Below are positions 16,380-23,984 of a stretch of 64,000 nt of DNA, piece after piece. Position numbers and translations under genes: made by a program. Under the pieces are notes generated by a model. The model had not been told where the DNA came from. It did no database searches and was given only the letters and a program-made list of their open reading frames with translations. Every line of letters begins with the position of its first letter. The stretch's first letter is position 1. Origin of the DNA: JBCDCU01 sp039180865 (GTDB taxonomy: Bacteria; Pseudomonadota; Alphaproteobacteria; Rhizobiales; JACESI01); the NCBI GenBank assembly GCA_039180865.1, contig JBCDCZ010000002.1, positions 5,118 through 69,117 on the forward strand. Direction: 5' to 3'.

Positions 16380-16412
16380 TTAAACGTTGCGTTGAGTACT
16401 GTATATAATATA

Positions 16413-16429
16413 TGTAACGCGTATCAATT
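16413..16429. promoter_or_regulatory. TetR operator 2 (repeat of operator 1)
   Basis: TGTAACGCGTATCAATT matches operator 1 at 16 of 17 positions and keeps the ACGCGT centre. It lies 48 bp from the first copy and 38 bp before the DUF4345 gene start. A TATATAATATAT stretch lies just before it, so the site probably overlaps promoter elements. Confidence 0.62.
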
Positions 16430-16466
16430 TATTTAAACCAGCCGAAAGCCGGAGGATTGCGAGGCG

Positions 16467-16895
16467 ATGATCAACGGACTTCTCCTGAAGGTGGTGCTCA
16501 TCCTCGCCGGGCTCGCAATCATGGCGCTCGGCCTCAATATCGGCCTCGGCGGTATTCAGACACTCGGCTGGCAGGTGTCGGACCCCTACCTCACGGTTAC
16601 CAATCACGCCCTCTTCACGGTTCAGGACAACCATATCCGTTTCATCGGCGGCCTCTGGTTTTGTATCGGTGCGATCTTTTTCTTGGGCGCGATTTTTCAG
16701 ACTACCCTTCGCGCCACCCTCATCATCTTGTGTTTAGCTGTCGGGTTTGCGGGTTTGTTCCGGCTGAGTGGGGCTGACGTTCTCAACGCGGCAATCCTTC
16801 CCTCTCTGGCGCTGGAGTTGATCGCGTTTCCTCTGCTTGCTCTTTGGATCTCTCGCACCGGAAAGACCGCACCGCCATCGACTGTTCCAGTATAG
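16467..16895 (+). CDS. DUF4345 family membrane protein
   Basis: This 142-residue integral membrane protein has four predicted helices: LKVVLILAGLAIMALGLNIG, FIGGLWFCIGAIFFLGAIF, TLIILCLAVGFAGLFRLSG and LALELIAFPLLALWI. The internal NHALFTVQDNHIRFIGGLW and GLFRLSG motifs match DUF4345, a family of unknown role often found under TetR control. Here it is divergent from such a TetR gene with two operator copies between, consistent with inducible expression. The C-terminal tail is short and polar. The next gene starts 45 bp downstream on the same strand and may be co-transcribed. Confidence 0.87.
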   Translation: MINGLLLKVVLILAGLAIMALGLNIGLGGIQTLGWQVSDPYLTVTNHALFTVQDNHIRFIGGLWFCIGAIFFLGAIFQTTLRATLIILCLAVGFAGLFRLSGADVLNAAILPSLALELIAFPLLALWISRTGKTAPPSTVPV

Positions 16896-16940
16896 ATCTG
16901 CTCCCCGTGTCTCATACGACACTTTCGAAACCTGAAGTCT

Positions 16941-17462
16941 ATGTCAGACTATGGTGAGAATGGGCCAGCACCGGAACACACCATGCAGGAACACATCACC
17001 TCGCTGATCAGAGAAGCGGCCAACAAGAGCGATCACATCGACGATGTTGACCATCCGCGCGATACAACATGGCACCTTGCGACATTGCAATCGAGCGTGC
17101 TCGTGCGTGTGGAGCATCTCGAAAACCTGGAAGCTTTGTCCTTTGCGGCGGAGCTTGAAGTCGAATCGGACGTCGAAATCCCTTTTGAAATGCTGATGAA
17201 CTTCAATTCGCTGGTCGACGACACGGGCGTGTTTGTGTCGCTTGACGGCGACGGCGGGCCGATCAGCATCAGACGGGTGATTACCACACGGGACGTGAGC
17301 GCTGCTGATATTGTGGCAGCGGTAGAGGCGACAGCGCCTAAGGTTTTGAGCCTTGGAGCGATCTTGCCCGACGCTGCTTCAGTTCCGATCAGTGAAGACC
17401 CGGGCGAAGGCAGTAGCGAGAAGGGCGTGTTCGGGGCGGATTTCGCGGTGTTTCGCGGGTAA
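16941..17462 (+). CDS. YbjN / type III chaperone-fold-like acidic protein
   Basis: I do not recognise a named family with certainty. This 173-residue acidic protein follows the secondary-structure order of the YbjN/CesT fold. An N-terminal helix (HTMQEHITSLIREAAN) is followed by strands WHLATLQSSVLVRVEHL and LSFAAELEVESD. A helix with FEMLMNFNSLVDDTG comes next, then strands GVFVSLDGDGGPISIRRVI and a last helix SAADIVAAVEATAPKV. Proteins of this fold bind and hold partner polypeptides. The acidic, disordered tail is extra. It lies 159 bp upstream of the Asn-rich protein gene on the same strand, as a chaperone would precede its client. Both fold and pairing are inference. Confidence 0.45.
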   Translation: MSDYGENGPAPEHTMQEHITSLIREAANKSDHIDDVDHPRDTTWHLATLQSSVLVRVEHLENLEALSFAAELEVESDVEIPFEMLMNFNSLVDDTGVFVSLDGDGGPISIRRVITTRDVSAADIVAAVEATAPKVLSLGAILPDAASVPISEDPGEGSSEKGVFGADFAVFRG

Positions 17463-17621
17463 GCGCAATCACCGAAGTATTGTGAGAGTCAAAACAGCGG
17501 TCAGCGGTTTGCGTTAACGCGGAGCAAGGCGGGGCAATGCCTCTTCAACTGCAAACCTGAGATCGGCATGAAGGCCGGGTGCTACTGGCCGCAATAACGC
17601 AAGAAAAGGAAACCAGGGTCA

Positions 17622-19892
17622 ATGTCCGGAATCAATCTCAATTCAAGCACCTATTCCGCGCTAAGCGGAGACATGCTGCTGCAACAGGCAAAAAACGATC
17701 TTCAGGAGCTCAAAAATGAGGGGTCCGGCAAAGAACTCTCGGGTCAGGATGCCCAGCTTCTTGCCAAGAAGTCGCGGAAAAACAATACCGAAAGCCGCCA
17801 ACAGGTCATCACAAATCTCAAAAAACTCTGCCAGAAGGCGGCAGGCGGCAATGCCGAAATCGAAAAAGCGCTGGTCGACACCCTCAGAGCAAGCGTCGGC
17901 GATAAGGTTTTCACAGGGCAGAAAGGTCTGAAGTTAAGCCAAACAGACAAGGTCATGGACAACCTTATCCTGGCCTGCCGCGGCATGAAGAAGGCGCTCA
18001 AACTTGCCAACGTAAAGCCGAACAACCCTCAGCCCATGCCGAAGTTCACCGGCGAAGTCATCAACATCAAAGTGAATTCGAACTTCAATAATAACAATAA
18101 TAACAACAACATACAGATGAATTCACAGCATCATGCGTACGTTCCGCATCAGCAACAGGGCAACGCCAAGGCTCAGCTTAACAATATGATGAATTTCAAC
18201 CTTCCGCCCCAACCATCCGTGAATTCGGCAGTCCAACACAACCCCTACTATTTTACGGACGATAATGAATTCCCGGACTTACCGAACAACCTCGCGGACT
18301 TCAAACTTCCGCCGGTCATTCCGAACCCGGAAAACGGCGTATCCTACATCACGAAGGGCAATGACTCGGAAACCAGCAGCGAAGTGAGTAACTCAGAATA
18401 CGGCAACAACAACAAGATGGAGACGAAAGGCTTCGACGGCGTCGAAAATGAGTCTCTTTATGAGATCCCGAATCTCAACAATGGCATGGCGACCAAGGGC
18501 TTTGACGGCTCGGTCGACCAGAACATTCAAATCAATGATAGCGGTCCGAAATTCGCCGATGACGACAGCGAACTTCTTTATGACAATAGCGGAAACAACA
18601 ATAACAACGTGGCTGCCAAACCGTTCAATGGCCCGAACAACCCAAATATTGAGGACATTAATACCGGGCCAAATTTCCCCGACGATGACAGCGAACTTCT
18701 CTTCAGCGACAACAATATTAAAATGGAGACGAAGGGCTTTAACGAACCAAACAATCAGAATATTCAAAGCAACTATACCGGACCAAATTTTGCCGATTAC
18801 GATAGCGAGGATCTCTACAGCAATAACAATAACAACAATAACAACGATATTCAGAAGAACGCACTGAATTCCAATCAGCAACAGCACAAATTGCAGATGC
18901 TGAAAGACGCACAAACACTCTCTAACCTGGAAAACACCAAGCCGCTGCCGTTCAGTCAGCGGCCGCAATTGATGGTTGGAATGGGTCAGGGTGCGGTCGG
19001 ACCGCTCAACCAGCTACAGTTTTATTCAGACTCGTTTTCGTCGTGCAGCCCGCTTGTCTTTTATAACAGCAAGACCGGTATCGGGGGGCTCTTCCACGTG
19101 CCCGCGCCGAGCATATCGAACTGGCAGGACAACAATTTTAACAAGAAGCCTGATGACGAGGTCATTGTCAGCCATGCCGACGGTGTGCGCCAATCCATCA
19201 AGGACTTCATCGCGCTGGTCCAACCGGATCGGATGATACTCTTTCCCGGACAATCCGGCGCTAACAAAGGCAGCAACAATAACAACAGCAAATCGACTGA
19301 ATTACCGAGCGCGGAGACCACACGCTTTCTTTCACTTGATGTCCAAAACATGATCGATGAAGTCGGCGTGAAGTGCAATCTCGAATACAACGAGAATGAC
19401 CCCACCGACACGCTGATGGTAACCGCTAACAAAAACGACAACGGCCTTACATTCAGTACAAGCAACAAGCAGACAAAAAACGACGTCGATCTTCTTAACA
19501 GCGATGGTATTCTTCCCAACGAATTACAAGATAAAGCTGTCGTGCGCAGCCATGTCGAGGAAAACGATTCCGCGGTTCTGCTGGGCGGCAGCAAATTCTT
19601 GGAAAATGCCAAGGCTAAGGAAATCCAAGGCAGCTCCGTTCTCAAACAGGCAAACGATATGGCGAAGATCGGGGGTAATCTGGTCTACGACATCGAGTTT
19701 ACAAACATTGCCTATCTGTCTTCAGACAACGACGATGAAATCAGAGACCATGTGGGGGCTCTGAAACGTGTCGTCGCAGACTTGGGAGCGTTTAGGCCTT
19801 CCAAGGATAATCCTGACATACCCAAAGCCATGATCGATACATATCAAAAGGAACTGAAAATCGTTCAGAAGTACGTTAACGAAAATAAATGA
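17622..19892 (+). CDS. Large asparagine-rich internal-repeat protein, function unknown
   Basis: This 756-residue protein matches no family I know. Residues 1-140 look helical and lysine-rich (LLQQAKNDLQELKNEG, LILACRGMKKALKLANVK). Residues 150-430 are low-complexity, rich in Asn and Gln, with runs of eight or more Asn and four imperfect repeats of type MxTKGF(D/N)G...GPxFxDDDSELLY starting at residues 266, 289, 330 and 368. Residues 430-756 look folded (GVRQSIKDFIALVQPDRMILF; NLVYDIEFTNIAYLSSDNDDE). There is no signal peptide or membrane segment. AAGGAAA precedes ATG 17622, and a strong terminator follows. Base use is richer in A than its neighbours, suggesting transfer or unusual selection. 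An exported effector, adhesin or prion-like protein is possible; none is shown. Confidence 0.8.
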   Translation: MSGINLNSSTYSALSGDMLLQQAKNDLQELKNEGSGKELSGQDAQLLAKKSRKNNTESRQQVITNLKKLCQKAAGGNAEIEKALVDTLRASVGDKVFTGQKGLKLSQTDKVMDNLILACRGMKKALKLANVKPNNPQPMPKFTGEVINIKVNSNFNNNNNNNNIQMNSQHHAYVPHQQQGNAKAQLNNMMNFNLPPQPSVNSAVQHNPYYFTDDNEFPDLPNNLADFKLPPVIPNPENGVSYITKGNDSETSSEVSNSEYGNNNKMETKGFDGVENESLYEIPNLNNGMATKGFDGSVDQNIQINDSGPKFADDDSELLYDNSGNNNNNVAAKPFNGPNNPNIEDINTGPNFPDDDSELLFSDNNIKMETKGFNEPNNQNIQSNYTGPNFADYDSEDLYSNNNNNNNNDIQKNALNSNQQQHKLQMLKDAQTLSNLENTKPLPFSQRPQLMVGMGQGAVGPLNQLQFYSDSFSSCSPLVFYNSKTGIGGLFHVPAPSISNWQDNNFNKKPDDEVIVSHADGVRQSIKDFIALVQPDRMILFPGQSGANKGSNNNNSKSTELPSAETTRFLSLDVQNMIDEVGVKCNLEYNENDPTDTLMVTANKNDNGLTFSTSNKQTKNDVDLLNSDGILPNELQDKAVVRSHVEENDSAVLLGGSKFLENAKAKEIQGSSVLKQANDMAKIGGNLVYDIEFTNIAYLSSDNDDEIRDHVGALKRVVADLGAFRPSKDNPDIPKAMIDTYQKELKIVQKYVNENK
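18417..18850 (+). repeat. Imperfect ~40-residue coding repeats with poly-Asn tracts
   Basis: Four imperfect repeats inside the Asn-rich gene start at 18417, 18486, 18609 and 18723. The first is short and the others are about 114-123 bp. Each encodes (M/V)xxK(G/P)F(D/N) near its start. The last three encode GPxF(A/P)D(D/Y)DSE near their end. AAC/AAT runs separate some of them (also at 18087-18111 and 18822-18846). Such tracts are prone to replication slippage in multiples of three. Confidence 0.75.
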
Positions 19893-19896
19893 AACC

Positions 19897-19927
19897 GGGC
19901 TGGGGCTTTCCGGCCCCACCCCCTTTT
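19897..19927 (+). terminator. Intrinsic terminator after the Asn-rich protein gene
   Basis: TGGGGC (19901-19906) pairs with GCCCCA (19913-19918) around a TTTCCG loop. The stem extends to GGG/CCC beyond one C:C mismatch and is followed by four T residues. It starts 5 bp after the stop codon at 19892. Confidence 0.65.
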
Positions 19928-20049
19928 CGATTGTAACCGTGCCCGGATACCTGAACTGTGAACAACGGCCCGAACATCCTGCAAACAGACCCATTTCCGG
20001 GCTGCAGCTCCTTGTCCTTTCGTTGGCGGATCCGCCGCCTCGAATGCCA

Positions 20050-20739
20050 TCAGTGATACTCGGACGGACCGCGTTCACCAATCGATGAAAGGTCCGGTTT
20101 CGGCAACCTCGAAAGAACGAGGTGCGCCCGTCCCCCTTTTCCGCCATCGATCATCAGCAGCCTGATCACATCGCCCAAGGCCTCAGCAGCACGATAGGCG
20201 GCTCTGCCGGAACCCAAGTCGACCGCTTCAAAGCCAAGATCTCCGACAAGATCGGCGACCAAACGCTTTGCATCTTCATTCGCTCCGGCGAGGAAGGTTT
20301 GCGCTCCGGCCTCCCTGAGTTTTTGCGGCGTCGTATCGAACGTTTCCATGGCGATGGTGTTAAGCGCCTTGACGATGTGAGCCTTTGGAAGAGCGGCCTG
20401 TAAATCTTCGGCGATTGCCGTTTCAAACCAACCGCCATTTCGCACGCCTTCAGAATAATCCCGATTGTTAAGATCGATTACGATCTTCCCCTCGAGAATG
20501 GTGGGATCTGCCAGGACCTCTGAAGGATCGGACGTGCGGATCGTCCAGATGATGATATCCGCGAAAGCCGCAGCTTGCATGTTGGGTCCGGCCTTGGCAC
20601 CTTTTTTTGCAAGTGCCGCCGCATCATCCGCCTGCTCGCGGCGCCGGGCGCCGAAGAACAGATCGTGCCCGAGATCAGAGAGCCTGACACCAATCGCCCG
20701 GCCCATGTTTCCACTTCCAATAATACCGATTTTCATCAT
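20050..20739 (-). CDS. NADPH-dependent F420 reductase-type oxidoreductase
   Basis: This 229-residue protein has an N-terminal Rossmann dinucleotide-binding domain (MKIGIIGSGNMGRAIGVRLSDLGHDLFFGARR, quoted in part) like that of the F420:NADP oxidoreductase/NADP-binding superfamily. IVIDLNNRDYSEG and VKALNTIAMETFD match that group. Bacteria with this fold often do not make F420, so the real cofactor partner or substrate is open. The start is ATG 20739 (ATG 20736 follows) behind AAAGGAAG. A longer upstream reading to 20829 would overlap the divergent gene's start and was rejected. It faces a LysR gene 68 bp away that probably regulates it. Confidence 0.85.
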   Translation of the reverse strand: MMKIGIIGSGNMGRAIGVRLSDLGHDLFFGARRREQADDAAALAKKGAKAGPNMQAAAFADIIIWTIRTSDPSEVLADPTILEGKIVIDLNNRDYSEGVRNGGWFETAIAEDLQAALPKAHIVKALNTIAMETFDTTPQKLREAGAQTFLAGANEDAKRLVADLVGDLGFEAVDLGSGRAAYRAAEALGDVIRLLMIDGGKGGRAHLVLSRLPKPDLSSIGERGPSEYH

Positions 20740-20807
20740 CGTCTTCCTTTGTTCGCCCCATTCGCTTTCATCAGCGGTGCAGGGCTCTGCGTTTCGATAA
20801 GAAAGAG

Positions 20808-21788
20808 ATGACAACCGCAGAAAAGTCATTCAAATTGATCTTTGTGAATAAAGATTTCAATGAAATTGAACTCCGTAAGTTCGACCTCAACCTCCTTCTG
20901 GTCTTTTCGGCCATCATGAACGAGGGAAGCGTCGGAGCGGCGGCAAAGCGGCTCTACATCGGGCCGTCGGCGATCAGCATGGCGCTCAACCGGTTGAGGG
21001 ACGCCGTGGGCGATCCGCTTTTTGTCAGAAGTGGTAATGGTGTGGTTCCAACGCCGAGAGCAGAACGCTTGTGGGATGAAGTCCGCCCGGCGCTTGGCAC
21101 CATCAACAGCGCGGTGAGACCGAAATCATTCGATCCGGCCACGTCGGAAACATCCTTCCGCCTTGGCGTCCCCGACGACCTTGAGTTCCTGTTGGTGCCG
21201 CGCCTCCTTGCCCGGCTGGCTCTCATCGCGCCATCGGTCCGTCTCATCGTACAACCGATCGATTTTCGAAACATGTTTGCGCGCCTTGATGACGGCGGTG
21301 TGGACGTTGGCTTGAGCGCTCTTCCCGCTCGACCAATAGAAGCACGCCATCGTGTCAAAGTCCTGCAACAGGAGACGTTCTCCGTTTTATATGATGCCCG
21401 TCATGAGGCAATTTCGGATACTCGGTCGATGGCCGGATTTCTTGCAACGCCACAGATCCTCGTCTCGATCGCCGGAGATCTCTCCGGTCCTATCGATACG
21501 GCATTGACCAAACGCAGTCTTTCCCGAACGCTCATCGGATCCGTCGCGCGCTTTGCAACAATACCGTTCATTTTGAGGCATCGACCTGTTCTTGCATGCG
21601 TTCCAAGAACCTCGGCAGCTTATCTTTCCAGGGAATTCGACCTGAAGGCAGAACAATTGCCGTTCCCCTCGCCCCAATTCGACCTTGGCCTCGCGTGGCA
21701 TAGCCGAACGGATGCGGATCCCGCTCACCTCTGGTTTCGGCAGATTGTCGAAGAGGAAGTCAGCGCTTTGACAACCACACTGCCATAG
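20808..21788 (+). CDS. LysR-family transcriptional regulator (NodD/LeuO-like)
   Basis: This 326-residue LysR protein begins with an N-terminal extension of about 22 residues before the winged helix. The helix region reads RKFDLNLLLVFSAIMNEGSVGAAAKRL, then GPSAISMALNRLRDAVGDPLFVRSGNG. The motifs DPLFVR and FDLNLL place it in the NodD/LeuO/PcpR-like branch. The effector domain has FRLGVPDDLEFLLVPRLLARL. It is divergent from the F420-type reductase gene, its likely target. It converges with the anti-sigma gene. Confidence 0.9.
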   Translation: MTTAEKSFKLIFVNKDFNEIELRKFDLNLLLVFSAIMNEGSVGAAAKRLYIGPSAISMALNRLRDAVGDPLFVRSGNGVVPTPRAERLWDEVRPALGTINSAVRPKSFDPATSETSFRLGVPDDLEFLLVPRLLARLALIAPSVRLIVQPIDFRNMFARLDDGGVDVGLSALPARPIEARHRVKVLQQETFSVLYDARHEAISDTRSMAGFLATPQILVSIAGDLSGPIDTALTKRSLSRTLIGSVARFATIPFILRHRPVLACVPRTSAAYLSREFDLKAEQLPFPSPQFDLGLAWHSRTDADPAHLWFRQIVEEEVSALTTTLP

Positions 21789-21819
21789 ACATTAGGCGTG
21801 CACTCACGCTACCCCGTGC

Positions 21820-22548
21820 TCAAAGTCGGGCGCTCAGATCCCGCGCAATGTTCTCGACGAAGGCTTCATCGCCACCGCCAATCACAAGAAAGCCGATCCC
21901 GTCATCGACCCAGTGAGCTGCCGCCAGTCCAACCAACGTTTCCGCCATCGGCGCATAGTCGGCCTCATCGACACGGGTCATACAGATTGCAAACGGAACG
22001 CCGCCTTCGGAGAGATAAGCCATCTGCACCAAAGGAGCGCCATTCAAGCCCAGTATCTGCGCCCTTCTGAAGGTCAGCCCCACAGAATTGAGCGCGGGCC
22101 GCAAATCCCGGCCGAGCGTTTCGGAAAAAGCCGCTATCCGCGCTCCCGTTCCTTCCGGATCGGGGTCATCCGGGGTCAGGGTTTCCGCCACATAGAGCGC
22201 CTGATAATTGGCAACCGCCAGCTTCCAGTCATCCGTCAATTCATAGGTAACGGGCGACGACATAAGAACACCAATGGAGATCCCGACGATCAGGGATGCC
22301 GCAATGAGCAAAGGGCGCATCTGGCCTGTGTTGCGCAAGGGCCTCGGCATGGACGGCGGCGGCGGCGCTTTATCAAGAAGCGTGTCAAAAGCCGTCTTCA
22401 CCTCGTCTCTCGGAAAGTCGAGCGCCTCCAGCCGGGCGACTAGATCCGGATCGCGGGCGAGCGCCATTTCCAGCTCGCGCTCTGACGCGTCTTCAAGTTC
22501 GCCGTCGAGATAGGCGGTAAGATCCGCGTCGCTGAAAGCCCTGGTCAT
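21820..22548 (-). CDS. Transmembrane anti-sigma factor
   Basis: This is a 242-residue protein with the usual layout of ECF anti-sigma factors. A cytoplasmic N-terminal domain (FSDADLTAYLDGELEDASERELEMALARDPDL) carries the DG(E)L pattern of zinc-less anti-sigma domains. One membrane segment lies at about residues 78-96 (PLLIAASLIVGISIGVLM), and a periplasmic sensor-like part follows. It overlaps the ECF sigma gene by four bases (ATGA), so the pair is translationally coupled. It presumably holds the sigma factor at the membrane until an envelope or redox signal appears. No HxxxCxxC zinc motif is seen. Confidence 0.88.
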   Translation of the reverse strand: MTRAFSDADLTAYLDGELEDASERELEMALARDPDLVARLEALDFPRDEVKTAFDTLLDKAPPPPSMPRPLRNTGQMRPLLIAASLIVGISIGVLMSSPVTYELTDDWKLAVANYQALYVAETLTPDDPDPEGTGARIAAFSETLGRDLRPALNSVGLTFRRAQILGLNGAPLVQMAYLSEGGVPFAICMTRVDEADYAPMAETLVGLAAAHWVDDGIGFLVIGGGDEAFVENIARDLSARL

Positions 22549-23087
22549 GACAGTCCGCTCCTTTCAGGCTGGCTTGCCGCTTTGATCGCCTTTCGTGCCG
22601 CGGCAAGCCGGCTCATGATTGTCCCAACCGGCACGCCCAGGATCTCGGCGGCTTCCCGATAGGAATAGCCTTCAACGTAAACCAGAAGGACGGTTGCTGA
22701 TTGCTGATCCGGTAGCGCCATCACCTTATTCAACACCTCACGGGCGAAAATATTCGTTTCAGTGTCGACGCCAATGGCTGCAAGATCGAGGTCTTCGACC
22801 GGAACCAGCCCCTCTCCACGGCGCACTGCTTCACCGCGTTTTTCGTTGAGCCATATCCGGCGTGCCATCGTGAAAAGCCATGCGTCAAGCGAGGTCCCTT
22901 CTTTGTACTTTTCCGCGTGCTCAAGGGCGCGCAGGGCCGTTGCCTGGGCGAGATCATCCGCGCGCGTCCTCTCCCCTGTCAGAGTGAGAGCAAACCGCCA
23001 GAGCTTCGGGTAAAGATCGGCGAGCCTGCGCCTTACCTCCCCCTCTGCCGAGCCTATAGAAAAAAACTTCCGAATAATCTGCCTCAC
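22545..23087 (-). CDS. ECF-family RNA polymerase sigma factor
   Basis: This is a 180-residue sigma factor. Region 2 reads LYPKLWRFALTLTGERTRADDLAQATALRALEHA, then SLDAWLFTMARRIWLNEKR. Region 4 reads ALPDQQSATVLLVYVEGYSYREAAEILGVPVGTIMSRLAAARKAI. The start is GTG 23087. It is coupled to the membrane anti-sigma gene by an ATGA overlap and is divergent from a DUF4399 gene. A perfect 15-bp inverted repeat lies 14 bp upstream of its start. Likely targets are its own promoter and perhaps the DUF4399 gene. Confidence 0.93.
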   Translation of the reverse strand: MRQIIRKFFSIGSAEGEVRRRLADLYPKLWRFALTLTGERTRADDLAQATALRALEHAEKYKEGTSLDAWLFTMARRIWLNEKRGEAVRRGEGLVPVEDLDLAAIGVDTETNIFAREVLNKVMALPDQQSATVLLVYVEGYSYREAAEILGVPVGTIMSRLAAARKAIKAASQPERSGLS

Positions 23088-23100
23088 TCAAGTGTTTCAA

Positions 23101-23115
23101 ATGTGTCCGACACAT
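23101..23115. promoter_or_regulatory. Perfect inverted repeat between ECF sigma and DUF4399 genes
   Basis: ATGTGTC-C-GACACAT is a perfect 7+1+7 palindrome in the 56-bp gap between the divergent sigma (start 23087) and DUF4399 (start 23144) genes. Its symmetry fits a dimeric regulator site affecting both genes rather than an ECF promoter. The regulator is unidentified. Confidence 0.5.
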
Positions 23116-23143
23116 TGACGCAAAACCTTGGAGGAAAACAACC

Positions 23144-23608
23144 ATGAGAAAACTTGCTCTGACGGCGGCCCTGACCGGTGCCTTGCTTACAGCTGGCCTT
23201 GCCGGCCCGGTCCATGCCGACGATCATCTCGCCTGGCCCGCGACCCCCGGCGCATTCGTCTATTTTATCGACCTTAAAGACGGTGCCGCCGTTACCTCGC
23301 CTCTCATAGTGCGCATGGGCGTGAGCGGCATGGGTGTTGCGCCCGCCGGAACCGAAAAGGTGGGCACCGGTCACCATCATATTCTTTTAAACCGTCCTCC
23401 GCTTGGTGAAGGTGAGGATGGCCAAGAAGAATGGCTCTACAGCCTTCCGGCCGATGAAAACCATTTTCACTATGGCGGCGGCCAGACGGAAGTGAGCCTC
23501 GATCTTCCTGCGGGTGAGCACACGCTGCAAATGGTCTTCGGCGACATGAACCATGTGCCGTTCGGCCCCCAGATGGTGACCGACGTGATCACGATCAAAG
23601 TCGAATAA
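23144..23608 (+). CDS. DUF4399 periplasmic protein
   Basis: This 154-residue exported protein has a signal peptide (MRKLALTAALTGALLTAGLAGPVHA), and the mature part matches DUF4399. The matching stretch runs VYFIDLKDGAAVTSPLIVRMGVSGMGVAPAG, then TGHHHILLNRPPL, then NHFHYGGGQTEVSLDLPAGEHTLQMVFGDMNHVP. The clustered His residues suggest metal or ligand binding. The family has no established role. It is divergent from the ECF sigma/anti-sigma pair across a perfect palindrome, making it a plausible member of that regulon. A 376-bp gene-free stretch follows. Confidence 0.88.
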   Translation: MRKLALTAALTGALLTAGLAGPVHADDHLAWPATPGAFVYFIDLKDGAAVTSPLIVRMGVSGMGVAPAGTEKVGTGHHHILLNRPPLGEGEDGQEEWLYSLPADENHFHYGGGQTEVSLDLPAGEHTLQMVFGDMNHVPFGPQMVTDVITIKVE

Positions 23609-23984
23609 GACCCGCGCGAAACCCCCGGGCGGTGTGATCACCCACGCGCCAGCCGGTGGCAGTAGCGCAGGTCCTTGCAGAGGTTTGCTGAAAAGGCTTT
23701 CTCCCGAGAACCCGAAAGATCGAATGCGTCCCGTATGTAAGATGTCCGGGCGCGCATCCGCTTTCGGGAGGTAAAAGGGTTCATGACGGTCCCGATGCAC
23801 CATGGCCCGGCCGTATCGGACGTCGGCATCCTTCATCCAGTCTCACCGGCAGGCCTCTGCACTGGACCCTTGGCGGTTTTATCGAGCTTGTGTGGCTCTT
23901 TGCCAGACCTAACCGGGCCTTGTCATCAAGGCGCCAATCTTTGGGTATACCCTCCCCCCTGAATATTTCGGGGAGACATTAAAA
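23609..23984. other. Gene-free stretch between DUF4399 and carbonic anhydrase genes
   Basis: No reading frame here has family-like composition or a good start. A minus-strand open frame across 23387-23836 runs antisense to the DUF4399 gene and looks spurious. A GGGGAGAC site for the carbonic anhydrase gene lies at the end. No strong hairpin or repeat was found. Confidence 0.5.

Noticed and set aside
18393..18968. Minus-strand frame of 191 codons rich in Ile and Val
   Set aside because: It is the complement of AAC/AAT and GAT-rich codons of the Asn-rich gene; it has no plausible start or family.
23387..23836. Minus-strand open frame of 149 codons
   Set aside because: It overlaps the DUF4399 gene antisense; the product has no recognisable pattern and no good ribosome site.
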